64,000 nt of DNA from Cellvibrio fontiphilus_A. GTDB lineage: Bacteria; Pseudomonadota; Gammaproteobacteria; Pseudomonadales; Cellvibrionaceae. Under the pieces are notes generated by a model. That model worked only from the letters and a program-made list of their open reading frames with translations, was not told the origin of the DNA and ran no database searches. This document shows positions 8,271 to 19,902 of this stretch, one piece after another (position 1 is the stretch's first letter; every line of letters starts with the position of its first letter). The position numbers and the translations under genes were made by a program. The stretch is taken from NCBI RefSeq assembly GCF_042646205.1, contig NZ_JBHRTF010000002.1:496001-560000 (forward strand), read 5' to 3'.

Positions 8271-9671
8271 CTATTTCGCCGCATTAACAATTGTACTGAT
8301 AATCGTGGGATAAACCTGATTGCCAGAGTAGCGATCAAATAAACCCATACCACCATTGGCGGTGTAGCCATTGTCCCAATAGATAGGCACTAAACCACGG
8401 GTATAAGCCGCACGGGTAATGTACTGGTTCCAATAAACACGATAGCTTTCTGCTGCCGGAATATTGGTGCGTGAAATAGCCCCGAACTCACCGAGAATCA
8501 CCGCCACCCCGTTATCCACAAACTTGGTTTTCATGCGCTGGAATTGATTATCCACATGCGCTTCATTCGCCCAGGTTTCTACGTTCGCGGAATTGGTGGC
8601 ATTTTTACCCCACTGCCAGATGGAACTATTTTCATTTAACGTGAAATTGTAGGGGTCGTAAAAATGCACTTCCATCATCAACCGTTTGTTAGCGGAATCG
8701 CTCGGAATAGTGGCAAAACTAATCGCGTGATCGATGTTGGTATTAAAAGCCTGCACCACTAAATGGCGCACCGCATTATTGCCACCGGTAGCGCGCACCG
8801 CATTCACAAAGGTTTGGTTAAAACTGTTTTGCACTGTGTAGTATTCAACGGTTGGCGTACCGTAATCGCCATCCACCATCACCTCGTTGGTACCAGCAAA
8901 TAATAAATAATCGTCATAGTTTTTAAATTGATTGGCGATCTGCGTCCACAATTTGGTGATGCGATTATTTACATCGGTTTGATTGGCGTATTTAGGCTGC
9001 ATCCAACCACCGTCCCAATGGATATTAATAATCACATAGAGCCCGGCGCTTCTTGAATAATCCACCACTTGTTTTACGCGCGCCATCCAACTGCTGCTGA
9101 TGTTGTAATTTGCATCGGAATACTGGGTCCAGGACACGGGAATGCGGATGGTTTTAAAACCCGCCGCTTTTACCGCATTAATCATCGCTTGCGTGGTAGC
9201 CGGGTTGCCCCATGCGGTTTCACTGCCAATCGCCTCCAGCGAATTACCCAAGTTCCAACCGGCGCCCATCAAAGCCGCCAGTTGCACACTGGTGAGGTTG
9301 CGCATCGCCGCCGTGGAAGCGGTGCGTGTTGCGCTCGCTGCGTTGGAGTTATAGCTTGCGCCACTGGCAGTAAATTTAATCCAATACCAGTAGGGCGTTC
9401 CCGCCACAGCGGTTGAGTCGGTATAACTTCTGGTGGATGCAGTGACCGTGGCAATGCGGGTTCGCCCGCTGGGGTTGCTATCGGTATCGCGATAAATCTG
9501 CACACCGCTGATAGTGCCACTGACCGTCCAGCTCAAACCAATATTGCTGGTACTACCGGTCGCGGTTAAACACACAGTCGCACCGCCGCCACTGCCACAA
9601 CTTTGGGCGCTAGCAAAAGGTGAAATACAAAACGCGAGTAAAACGAGGATGGATGAGAAAAAGGATTTCAT
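8271..9671 (-). CDS. Secreted GH5 endoglucanase with N-terminal Fn3-like domain
   Basis: A 466-aa enzyme. ATG 9671 was chosen because AAGGAAAT lies 7 nt before it and a clean signal peptide (1-22, ending SAQ) follows. Residues about 25-120 form a fibronectin-III-like domain; the rest is a GH5 barrel. Visible motifs: 'GWNLGNSLEA', 'TIRIPVSW' (substrate Arg), 'INIHWDGGW' (His), 'FAGTNEV' (acid/base Glu) and 'ILGEFGA' (nucleophile Glu). The NLGNSLEA start and ILGEFG favour a GH5_4-like endo-beta-1,4-glucanase or xyloglucanase, but subfamily is inference. There is no cellulose-binding module. The 5' region contains a foldable element (9711-9790). Confidence 0.9.
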   Translation of the reverse strand: MKSFFSSILVLLAFCISPFASAQSCGSGGGATVCLTATGSTSNIGLSWTVSGTISGVQIYRDTDSNPSGRTRIATVTASTRSYTDSTAVAGTPYWYWIKFTASGASYNSNAASATRTASTAAMRNLTSVQLAALMGAGWNLGNSLEAIGSETAWGNPATTQAMINAVKAAGFKTIRIPVSWTQYSDANYNISSSWMARVKQVVDYSRSAGLYVIINIHWDGGWMQPKYANQTDVNNRITKLWTQIANQFKNYDDYLLFAGTNEVMVDGDYGTPTVEYYTVQNSFNQTFVNAVRATGGNNAVRHLVVQAFNTNIDHAISFATIPSDSANKRLMMEVHFYDPYNFTLNENSSIWQWGKNATNSANVETWANEAHVDNQFQRMKTKFVDNGVAVILGEFGAISRTNIPAAESYRVYWNQYITRAAYTRGLVPIYWDNGYTANGGMGLFDRYSGNQVYPTIISTIVNAAK

Positions 9672-9710
9672 CTTTATTATTTCCTTTTGAAGTTTTTGAA
9701 TTCCCGACAC

Positions 9711-9790
9711 TACTGCAGGCGATACATCTCCCCGGAAGCCCGGGGCCTAAGCCAGGGTGAAAGATGTCAGCAGCCGGATTGCAAGGGGAT
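9711..9790 (-). promoter_or_regulatory. Structured 5' leader candidate of the GH5 gene
   Basis: On the minus strand this part of the leader can fold: an outer stem ACATCT/AGATGT (9762-9767 with 9724-9729), an inner perfect 6-bp hairpin CCCCGG-GCTT-CCGGGG (9730-9745) and CTGC/GCAG pairing outside. It lies 40-120 nt before the start codon. I could not match it to a known riboswitch consensus. The gap 9672-9978 holds no gene. Confidence 0.3.
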
Positions 9791-9938
9791 GTGCAAAGCT
9801 ACCAACAACGACCGCGCTGAACGGCCGCAGAAATACTAAGGGTAACTTTGACTAAAAGACTATAAAAATATTACAAATAGGACTTAATGAGTGCTTTGGA
9901 AACAGCCCAAGTTACGGAAAGGAATCGCCATTCACCGG

Positions 9939-9955
9939 TGTTTCATTTTGAAACA
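9939..9955. promoter_or_regulatory. Operator-like palindrome between the GH5 and CDF genes
   Basis: Perfect 7-bp arms TGTTTCA and TGAAACA flank a 3-nt centre. There is no T-run, so it is not a standard terminator. It lies about 270 bp upstream of the GH5 start and just past the end of the metal operon. Confidence 0.35.
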
Positions 9956-9978
9956 TGGAATTGTTTTTATATATAAAC

Positions 9979-10605
9979 CTATTCCACTGGCGTCAATTCA
10001 CGCCGCGCCTGCTTGATCACCTGCCACGCGGCCGTTAACGCCAGGGTCGCCATAATCACCGCGACAATTAAATCCGGCCAAGCGGTGCCTGTGCCGAATA
10101 CACCGAGCGCCGCAATAATAACGGCCACATTGCCCAGTGCATCGTTGCGCGTACACAACCACACACTGCGCATATTGCTGTCACCGTTGCGATAGGCATA
10201 AAGCAATATCGCCACGACCACATTCGCTGCAAGTGCCAGAAAACCAATCAGCGTCATAGTCTGCGCATCGGGCACCACACCGGTTATGGCATTCCATACT
10301 GCGTGGGCCAGAACCGCTATGCCAAATAACCCCATGGAGGCCGCTTTCACCAGCGAGGCTTTTGCGCGGGTTTGCACACTCATCGCCAGCACCCAAATAC
10401 TAATACCGTAATTGGCAGCGTCACCCAAAAAATCAATCGCATCGGCCAGCAGCGAAACCGAATTGGCGCGCTGGCTAAAAATAATTTCAATCAAAAACAT
10501 CAGCGCATTCACAATTAACGCGACCCACAAAATGCGCCGGTATTTGGGGTCAGGTGAATGGGATGGTTGATGATTGTGGTCGTGATGACAGCAGCTGGCA
10601 CCCAT
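9979..10605 (-). CDS. Short CDF-like cation transporter
   Basis: A 208-aa membrane protein with a metal-binding N-terminus (CCHHDHNH) and about six TM helices. 'LLADAIDFLGDAANYGIS' holds the Asp-rich TM2 site and 'RNDALGNVAVI' the TM5 site. It lacks the cytoplasmic C-terminal domain of normal CDF proteins (about 300 aa), as in the compact CzcD-like transporters often carried with RND systems. It is the last gene of the czcCBA-type operon, 67 nt after czcA. A role in Co/Zn/Cd delivery or efflux is inference. Confidence 0.8.
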   Translation of the reverse strand: MGASCCHHDHNHQPSHSPDPKYRRILWVALIVNALMFLIEIIFSQRANSVSLLADAIDFLGDAANYGISIWVLAMSVQTRAKASLVKAASMGLFGIAVLAHAVWNAITGVVPDAQTMTLIGFLALAANVVVAILLYAYRNGDSNMRSVWLCTRNDALGNVAVIIAALGVFGTGTAWPDLIVAVIMATLALTAAWQVIKQARRELTPVE

Positions 10606-10672
10606 GGGAACTCCAATATCGATATAACTCTGGAATAAATGTTGGGGTTCGCTGGCTCACCCCAACCTACGG

Positions 10673-13600
10673 TCACACTTTTTTGCGATACACCAGCGCA
10701 TACAAAATCGGCAATACCACTAGCGTTAATAATGTCGATGAAATAATTCCACCAATCACTACCGTTGCCAATGGCCGCTGCACCTCTGCACCAATTCCCA
10801 CATTAAATGCCATAGGCACAAAACCTAAACTGGCGACCAGTGCGGTCATTAATACCGGACGCAAGCGTGTTAGGGCACCTTCGATAATCGCGTGAATTAA
10901 ATCGCCGGATTCGTGGTAGAGCTGGCGAATAAACGCGAGCATGACTAATCCATTTAAGACAGCAATGCCCGAGAGCGCAATAAAACCGACACCGGCAGAA
11001 ATGGAGAGCGGCATATCGCGCAGCCAGAGTGCTAACACGCCGCCGGTGAGCGCGAGCGGTACGCCGGTAAAAATGATTAGCGCATCTTTAATGGAACCAA
11101 AGGCCATTACCAACAACAGAATTACCATCAACAGTGTAAGTGGAACCACTATGGCTAAACGTTGGCTCGCTGACTCAAGTTGCTCAAAAGTGCCGCCGTA
11201 ATCCAACCAATAACCGCTAGGCAGTTTTATGTCGCTGGCGATGCGGGTTTGCACTTGATTCACAAAAGAACCCAAATCGCGGCCGCGCACGTTGGCAGTG
11301 ACTACCACTAAACGTTTGCCATTTTCGCGGCTGATTTGGTTGGGTGCGGGCGCCAGTTCAATGCTGGCGATTTCATTTAGAGGGACAAATCCCGGCTCGA
11401 TTTTTATCGGCACGGGTAAGCGTTCAAGCGCGATTAAATCGGTGCGCAAATTTTCAGGCAGGCGCACTACCAATTCAAACCGGCGATCACCGTCAAAAAT
11501 TACACCAGCACTTTCGCCAGCCATGGCAGTGGCGACAAAATCTTGCAGTTCATCCAGGCTTAAACCGTAAGCCGCGAGTTGTTCGCGTTTGGGGGAAACA
11601 GTTAAAACCGGCAGGCCAGTGACTTGCTCCATACGCGCATCGGCAGCGCCGGGAATTGTTTCCAGCAGTTGCAAAATTTCTGCCGCCGATTGTTGTAGTT
11701 GCTCCAGGTCATCGCCAATCACTTTAATACCCAGATCTGAACGCACACCGGAAATGAGTTCGTTAAAACGCATTTGAATCGGTTGGGTGAATTCGTATTT
11801 GTTGCCCGGCAATTCGCTTACCGCCGCTTCCATGGCAGCTACCAGATCCGCTTTTTGGCGTTTGGGTTCTGGCCAAGCGCGGCGCGGTTTAAAGGTGACG
11901 TAAATATCCGCCACTGAGGGTGGCATAGGGTCGGTGGCAATATCAGCGGTGCCGATTTTGGCAAACACTTTATCCACTTCTTCAAATTGTTTGATGCGCG
12001 CTTCCAGAATTCCCTGCATATCTATTGCCTGCTGCAAACCCGTGCCGGGAATGCGCAGTGCGTGCAGGGCGATATCGCCTTCATCCAATTGCGGAATAAA
12101 TTCCGAACCCAAACGGGTGGCCAGCCAGCTGCTAAATACCACCAACAACACTGCCGCACTCAATACCCAAGCGCGTTTATTGAGTGCCATTAATAACAGC
12201 GGGCGATAGGCATTTTTTGCAACGCGCATAAAGCGGTTTTCATGCTCGGCAACCTTGCCGTTCATAAACAGTGCCACCGCTGCCGGCACAAAAGTGAGCG
12301 ACAATATTAACGCGGCAATTAAGGCGATGACCACGGTGGTGGCCATAGGGTGAAACATTTTGCCTTCCACACCGGTGAGCGAAAAAATGGGCAAGTACAC
12401 CAGAGTAATAATGCCCACCCCAAATAAACTCGGGCGAATTACTTCGCTGGTGGCTTCATAGGCGAGTTGCAAACGTTCTTTTAATGACAAATGACCGCCG
12501 CGCTGGGCTTCACCCAAACGGCGAATGCAGTTCTCCACAATAATCACTGCTCCGTCCACAATCAAACCAAAATCCAGCGCGCCCAAACTCATTAAATTGG
12601 CAGAGACACCGGCCTGCACCATGCCGGTAATGGTCATTAACATGGTGATGGGAATTACCGCCGCGGTGATTAAGGCCGCGCGCAAATTGCCGAGCAATAA
12701 AAATAAAACCGCAATCACCAGCAGCGCACCTTCCAGCAAATTTTTTTGCACAGTGCGAATGGTTTTTTCTACCAGTGTGGTGCGGTCGTACACCGCAATC
12801 GCTGTCACTCCTTCCGGCAGCGTGCGATTTATTTCCTGCAATTTCATCGCCAACGCACGCGCCACATTGCGCGAATTTTCACCCTTTAACATAAGCGCGG
12901 TAGCGAGCACAGTTTCGCGGCCATTTTGGGTGGCTGCACCGGTGCGCAGTTCACTGCCAATCGCGACCTGGGCAATATCCGCAATACGTACCACAACGCC
13001 TTGGGCATTGGTGACTATGACATTTTCAATATCGCTGATATTTTTTAATTGGCCTTCACTGCGCACTAATAATTGCTGGCCATTGTGCTCAATAAAACCC
13101 GCGCCGCGATTTTGGTTATTGGCCTTGAGCGCATTCACCACCTGCTCAAAACTCAATTGCCACTGCAATAATTTCACCGGGTCGGGGGTAATGTGATATT
13201 GCCGCGTGTAACCGCCAATGGAATTGATTTCCACCACACCTTTCACTTGCATTAATTGCGGGCGAATAAACCAATCCTGCAATTCACGTAACGCCATCGC
13301 ATCAAATTGTTGCGGGTCGCGCGCCTCCAGCGTATACATAAAAATTTCGCCAAGACCGGTGGCGATAGGGCCCATCACCGGTTCAATATTTTCCGGCAGC
13401 GCGGATTTAATCGGCGCGAGGCGTTCCGCAATTAAATTGCGCGCAAAATAAATATCCGTGCCTTCTTCAAACACCACGGTGACTTGCGACAAACCGTAGC
13501 GCGAAATCGAACGGGTGTAGGCGAGTTTGGGCAAACCCGCGAGCGCGGTTTCCAGCGGGTAGGTAATGCGCTGCTCGGTTTCCAGTGGCGAATAGCCCGG

Positions 13601-13759
13601 CGCCTCGGTATTGATTTGCACCTGCACATTGGTGATGTCCGGCACCGCATCAATCGGCAAGCGCTGGTAATTCCACAGGCCGAGGGCGATTAATCCGAGC
13701 ACCGCAAACATGACCAGCCAGCGGCGTTCAATCGCCGTGCGTAAAATAACTTCAATCAT
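10673..13759 (-). CDS. czcA: Heavy-metal RND efflux pump, CzcA-type
   Basis: A 1028-aa inner-membrane proton/metal antiporter and the full length of the HME-RND family. The TM4 segment 'LDFGLIVDGAVIIVENCIRRL' has the DFG...DG...E pattern of the Co/Zn/Cd (CzcA) group rather than the monovalent CusA pattern. Twelve TM helices and two large periplasmic loops are evident. It follows czcB by 12 nt in one operon (His-rich protein, czcC, czcB, czcA, CDF). With CzcB and CzcC it would form a tripartite periplasm-to-outside pump. The metal is predicted from motif only. Confidence 0.93.
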   Translation of the reverse strand: MIEVILRTAIERRWLVMFAVLGLIALGLWNYQRLPIDAVPDITNVQVQINTEAPGYSPLETEQRITYPLETALAGLPKLAYTRSISRYGLSQVTVVFEEGTDIYFARNLIAERLAPIKSALPENIEPVMGPIATGLGEIFMYTLEARDPQQFDAMALRELQDWFIRPQLMQVKGVVEINSIGGYTRQYHITPDPVKLLQWQLSFEQVVNALKANNQNRGAGFIEHNGQQLLVRSEGQLKNISDIENVIVTNAQGVVVRIADIAQVAIGSELRTGAATQNGRETVLATALMLKGENSRNVARALAMKLQEINRTLPEGVTAIAVYDRTTLVEKTIRTVQKNLLEGALLVIAVLFLLLGNLRAALITAAVIPITMLMTITGMVQAGVSANLMSLGALDFGLIVDGAVIIVENCIRRLGEAQRGGHLSLKERLQLAYEATSEVIRPSLFGVGIITLVYLPIFSLTGVEGKMFHPMATTVVIALIAALILSLTFVPAAVALFMNGKVAEHENRFMRVAKNAYRPLLLMALNKRAWVLSAAVLLVVFSSWLATRLGSEFIPQLDEGDIALHALRIPGTGLQQAIDMQGILEARIKQFEEVDKVFAKIGTADIATDPMPPSVADIYVTFKPRRAWPEPKRQKADLVAAMEAAVSELPGNKYEFTQPIQMRFNELISGVRSDLGIKVIGDDLEQLQQSAAEILQLLETIPGAADARMEQVTGLPVLTVSPKREQLAAYGLSLDELQDFVATAMAGESAGVIFDGDRRFELVVRLPENLRTDLIALERLPVPIKIEPGFVPLNEIASIELAPAPNQISRENGKRLVVVTANVRGRDLGSFVNQVQTRIASDIKLPSGYWLDYGGTFEQLESASQRLAIVVPLTLLMVILLLVMAFGSIKDALIIFTGVPLALTGGVLALWLRDMPLSISAGVGFIALSGIAVLNGLVMLAFIRQLYHESGDLIHAIIEGALTRLRPVLMTALVASLGFVPMAFNVGIGAEVQRPLATVVIGGIISSTLLTLVVLPILYALVYRKKV

Positions 13760-13771
13760 TTGCGCTGCTCC

Positions 13772-15010
13772 CTAGTGATCGTGCGCGGCACCGGATTTCT
13801 CCAGATCGGCCTTGAGCAAAAAGGAATTTTCCACCACATAGCTGTCGCCGATTTTTAGGCCGCTGAGTACTTCAGTGAATTGACCATCGCTGCGCCCCAG
13901 TTCGAGTGGGCGAATTTCGTAGCTATTGCCAATCTGGATAAACACCACCGTCCAATCGCGAAAGCTTTGCAGGGCGCGGTTATCCACCAGTAAATCCACC
14001 GGCGTTTGTGCTACATCCACCCAGCCTTCCACGGCTTGGTTGGGCACCCAGTTGCCCGCGCTGTTATCCACCGGCGCATGGACTTCCAGCGCAGGGGTAT
14101 CGCCGTGGCGGGGGGTGATGAATTCAATTTTGGTCGCGGCCTGCTGGCCATCGGCCTTGATCAGCACCGCCTGCCCCGGCTTGACCTTGGCGGCATCGGC
14201 GGGAAAGGCTTGCAAATGCAGCTCCAATACGCGCTCGTCGAGGATGCTAAACAGCACCCGGTCGGCGGTAAATTCACCGGCATTGGCGTGGCGTTCCACC
14301 ACTGTGCCATCAATAGGTGACAGCAGCGGGTACTCGCGCAGGCTTTCATTGGATTCCACCCTGGCGATCACCTCACCCGCGGTTACGCGCATACCTATGC
14401 TGGGTTTGACCGAGCGGATCAGGCCGGGGTAGCGCGCCTGAATGTGGCTGACTCGCAGCGGGTCGGCCACTATATTGCCGTAGAGTTTGATGCGCTCCTG
14501 CAACACCCCGGCACCCGCGATAGCGGTGGTTAACCCGGAAGCGTTGGCAACGTCTGGCGCCATTACCACCCGCCCTTCATAGGAGGGATAAGCCCAGCGA
14601 TAGCGTTTGTTTTTGTAGCTGGCGGTGACCTCCACATCAAACGAATGCGGCTCCTCCACCACACCTTGCCCGCGCAGAAAATCCTGCTCGGGGGTGAATA
14701 CAAAACGATTCACTTCACCACCCAAGCGGGTGAGTTGCACTTCTAATGTCCATTCATTCGGCTTTAGCGATTTGCCATCCACCGTCGCCCAGGCGCGGTA
14801 TTCGGGCGGTACATCTTGTTCAAAAATCGCCAGCTCGACCACAAAGTCGCCCTCTGCTAACAAGCGGCCGTTGTGGGCACCTTTTTGCGGCTCATCTTCA
14901 TGGTGCTCATCATGGCCGTGACCGTGATCGCCTGAAGCAAAAAGCTGTGCCGACACACCGAGGCTCGCGGCCAGTAACAGGGTGTTTATCAATAATTTCA
15001 TTAATTTCAT
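13772..15010 (-). CDS. czcB: RND periplasmic adaptor, CzcB-type
   Basis: A 412-aa membrane-fusion protein. Residues 1-26 are a signal peptide, followed directly by a His/Asp/Glu-rich stretch (GDHGHGHDEHHEDE) that can bind metal. An extra N-terminal domain (about 40-140) typical of CzcB precedes the barrel-sandwich/lipoyl and hairpin regions ('GLIRSVKPSIGMRVTAGEVIARVES', 'SPIDGTVVERHANAGEFT') and the beta-barrel. The C-terminus ends AAHDH. Its start overlaps the stop of czcC by 4 nt, indicating translational coupling. Confidence 0.9.
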   Translation of the reverse strand: MKLMKLLINTLLLAASLGVSAQLFASGDHGHGHDEHHEDEPQKGAHNGRLLAEGDFVVELAIFEQDVPPEYRAWATVDGKSLKPNEWTLEVQLTRLGGEVNRFVFTPEQDFLRGQGVVEEPHSFDVEVTASYKNKRYRWAYPSYEGRVVMAPDVANASGLTTAIAGAGVLQERIKLYGNIVADPLRVSHIQARYPGLIRSVKPSIGMRVTAGEVIARVESNESLREYPLLSPIDGTVVERHANAGEFTADRVLFSILDERVLELHLQAFPADAAKVKPGQAVLIKADGQQAATKIEFITPRHGDTPALEVHAPVDNSAGNWVPNQAVEGWVDVAQTPVDLLVDNRALQSFRDWTVVFIQIGNSYEIRPLELGRSDGQFTEVLSGLKIGDSYVVENSFLLKADLEKSGAAHDH

Positions 15011-16266
15011 TGGGCTGTCTCATCAAATCGGGTTGGGTCGATAGGAGCGGACGCGGTCAAACGCTCCAGTTCAATGCGGGTTTCATGGGCGCGCAGGGCG
15101 GCGTCGATCAGCGCGGCGCGGGCCTCCAGCAATTCGCGCTGGGCAAGGGCCAGCTCCAGCGAGCTGTAGCGCCCCTGCTCGAAGGCGGCGCTGGTAGCGC
15201 GATGGGCGTCTTGCAGCAGTGGCAGGATTTGATCGCGTAGGCTGAACAGCTCCAGCAAGGCCTGTTCGTGGGCGCTGTAGGTTTGTTTAAGGCGGGCTTC
15301 CAGCTGGATTTTGGCGCTATCGGCGGCGAAGTTGGCGGCATCCTGCTCGGCGCGCGCCTTGCTGATGGCACCGCTGGCGCGTTTACCGCTCGCAAGCGGA
15401 ATACTGATGCCCGCCACCAGCGCGGTATCGTCAGTCGCCTGCAACTGGCGCACCCCGGCATTCCAGCCCAGGTTGATTTGCCCCTCAGCTTCGGCCTTGC
15501 GCAGTTCAGCAGCGCGCAGGCGACTCTCGTCGGCTAGCAACAGCAAATCCGGGTTGTGCGCGAGGCGCTCTTGCCATCTTGCAAAGGGTTGCGGGTTAGT
15601 AAGCGCATACAAATCACCCTCGGCGCGGGTGAAATCCGGGGTGCTATCGGCCCAATAGGCGCTGAGTTTTAGTGTTTCTAACTGGACTTGCTGGCGGGCG
15701 CGACCGACATCCAGCGCCGCCTTGGCTTGCGCCGCGCGGGCGCGCAATAACTCCTCCTGCGGCGCGCGACCGGCCTGCACCCGTTTGCTTAAGCTAGTTA
15801 CTAAGGACTGCGCCAGCTGCTGCGCCTGCTCCTGTACTTGCAACTGCTCCTGCGCGGCCAGTAGAGCGATAAACCGGTAATTCACCGCCGCCACCAGATC
15901 CAACACCGCCACCCGCTGTTCAGTCATCAACTGCTGCTGGCGCGCGGTGATGACACCGAGGCGGGCATCGCGCTGATCGCCCAGCTCAATTACCGAGGCA
16001 AAAGAGAGCGTGAGTTCCGCGCCATCCACACCGGCCAGATCGCCCGACCCGGCGACATTTTCCAGTTCACTGTGCAGGCGCACTTCTGGCCGCAAAGCGG
16101 CGCTAGTGTGTTCGCCAGCCAAGGCAGCGCGGCGGAATTGGTAGCCCGCTAACTGCGGGTTGTGCTGCAAGCTGGCGGCCAGCGCATCTTGCAAGCGAAT
16201 CGCGTCCTGCGCCCAAGCGCAAGTCGCACTGGCCAACAAAACCAGTGTTAATAAACGAGTTTTCAT
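15007..16266 (-). CDS. czcC: TolC-family outer-membrane factor, CzcC-type
   Basis: A 419-aa protein with signal peptide (1-19, ending AWA) and the two repeated long-helix outer-membrane-efflux-protein domains rich in Ala, Gln, Leu and Glu. 'ALAASLQHNPQLAGY' and 'ALAQRELLEARAALIDAALRAHETRIELERL' are typical. It provides the outer-membrane channel for CzcBA. First of the three overlapping efflux genes, 83 nt after the small His-rich gene. Confidence 0.88.
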   Translation of the reverse strand: MKTRLLTLVLLASATCAWAQDAIRLQDALAASLQHNPQLAGYQFRRAALAGEHTSAALRPEVRLHSELENVAGSGDLAGVDGAELTLSFASVIELGDQRDARLGVITARQQQLMTEQRVAVLDLVAAVNYRFIALLAAQEQLQVQEQAQQLAQSLVTSLSKRVQAGRAPQEELLRARAAQAKAALDVGRARQQVQLETLKLSAYWADSTPDFTRAEGDLYALTNPQPFARWQERLAHNPDLLLLADESRLRAAELRKAEAEGQINLGWNAGVRQLQATDDTALVAGISIPLASGKRASGAISKARAEQDAANFAADSAKIQLEARLKQTYSAHEQALLELFSLRDQILPLLQDAHRATSAAFEQGRYSSLELALAQRELLEARAALIDAALRAHETRIELERLTASAPIDPTRFDETAQ

Positions 16267-16349
16267 CGAAGTTCCTGCCTGTTTGCGCCAGTTAGGCGCA
16301 GGTTATCAAACGCGACTGCATCGGCAGCAGCCACAAGGTCGATAAATAA

Positions 16350-16721
16350 TCAGGCAGTAAAGGGCGGCGCGCGCAGTAAAGGTCGCCAGTGGGGGGAGCG
16401 AGGCGGGTAAAACCCTGAATAAAAATGCGGGAAACGGGCGCGTGGCAGTATCAACAACACCAGCGCCAGGGCGGCAAGCAACACCAATCCCAAATCGACC
16501 TTGCTCAGCTTCGCCAATACCGATTGACCCAGTTCTATATCCGCGTCCTGATGCACTTCATCCGGGTGATGGTCATGCACCTCATGGCCATCCAGATGCA
16601 TATGCACCGAAATCGGCGGCTCCTGCCCATCAAAACAAAAATGCCCATGCGCCCCCGCCCAGCTGCTGAGCAGCCAGAACACGAGTGCCACAAAGGCATA
16701 GTGAGGGGGGAGTTTGGGCAT
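16350..16721 (-). CDS. Small His-rich exported membrane protein of the metal operon
   Basis: About 123 aa; I chose ATG 16721 over an in-frame TTG at 16730. A signal peptide (ending AGA) is followed by 'HGHFCFDGQEPPISVHMHLDGHEVHDHHPDEVHQDADIE', a dense His/Asp/Cys run, then one TM helix (LGLVLLAALALVLLILP) and a basic Pro-rich tail. Proteins of this shape commonly sit at the head of czc-like operons in gammaproteobacteria; periplasmic metal sensing or buffering is an inference. It is transcribed away from the P-type ATPase gene. Confidence 0.6.
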   Translation of the reverse strand: MPKLPPHYAFVALVFWLLSSWAGAHGHFCFDGQEPPISVHMHLDGHEVHDHHPDEVHQDADIELGQSVLAKLSKVDLGLVLLAALALVLLILPRARFPHFYSGFYPPRSPHWRPLLRAPPFTA

Positions 16722-16843
16722 CGAACGCAACTAATGATTAAGGGGGAAGTGTTAAGTGAGGCAAGCATAACCACGCGGCGGCGGCGGGTAAACCCTTGGT
16801 TGTTACTGATCCACATCATAGACACCCGCCCCATCGCCAACTA

Positions 16844-16864
16844 TGGTTGGTTAATTGCCAACCA
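16844..16864. promoter_or_regulatory. Inverted repeat ahead of the P-type ATPase gene
   Basis: Perfect 7-bp arms TGGTTGG and CCAACCA around TTAATTG, ending just before the ATPase ribosome site (GGAG, 16867-16870). It lies in the divergent region between the His-rich/czc operon and the ATPase and could be an operator or translation-blocking hairpin. Confidence 0.4.
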
Positions 16865-16878
16865 GCGGAGTGGTGTTG

Positions 16879-19398
<2,520 letters not shown>

Positions 19399-19432
19399 GC
19401 AAAATCGTTCAAATCTCATAGTTTTTATTGAA

Positions 19433-19452
19433 TATGTTCACTTTTGAACATA
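19433..19452. promoter_or_regulatory. Palindromic operator of the RES-Xre module
   Basis: TATGTTCA-CTTT-TGAACATA is an exact 8-bp inverted repeat with a 4-nt centre, 40 nt before the antitoxin start. Xre/ParS antitoxins bind such sites to repress their own operon. Confidence 0.65.
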
Positions 19453-19491
19453 GCATAGATAGCAGGATGTAAAAAGCAGGAGTTAATCCTT

Positions 19492-19902
19492 ATGAATGCC
19501 GCACAACCCCTGGCCGCTATTGATGACGCCCAGATCAGCCGCGTAGCGGTGAAACTGTTTTTTGGCATCGCCGAAGAATGGAGCCTGACCGACGAGCAGC
19601 GCTGCACCCTCGCCGGGCTTGGCACACGCACGACGCTGCACAATTGGCGGCAAAAACTGGCAACCGGCGAGCCAATCAAGTTGGGCAGAGATACCCTGGA
19701 GCGTTTGTCTTACCTCGCCGGAATCTACAAAGCTACACAGCTCTTGTTCGCCGACCCCGCCCAATGGCGACACTGGGTGCGCAAACCCAACCGCGATTTT
19801 GGCGGTGCCTCGGCCTTGCAACGTATGCTGGGTGGGCGAGTAGTAGATTTGGTGGATGTGCGCCGTTATCTGGATGGCTGGCGTGGCGAGGTTTATGTTT
19901 GA
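19492..19902 (+). CDS. Xre/MbcA/ParS-type antitoxin
   Basis: A 136-aa antitoxin. The N-terminal half is a degenerate Xre-like helix-turn-helix ('ISRVAVKLFFGIAEEWSLTDEQRCTLAGLGTRTTLHNWRQKL'); the C-terminal half is the ParS/DUF2384 toxin-binding domain ('LERLSYLAGIYKATQLLFADP', 'WVRKPNRDFGGASALQRMLGG', 'LVDVRRYLDGWRGEVYV'). The last residues would block the toxin's NAD site, as in known RES-Xre complexes. Its stop codon overlaps the toxin ATG by one base. Autorepression through 19433-19452 is likely. Confidence 0.88.
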   Translation: MNAAQPLAAIDDAQISRVAVKLFFGIAEEWSLTDEQRCTLAGLGTRTTLHNWRQKLATGEPIKLGRDTLERLSYLAGIYKATQLLFADPAQWRHWVRKPNRDFGGASALQRMLGGRVVDLVDVRRYLDGWRGEVYV

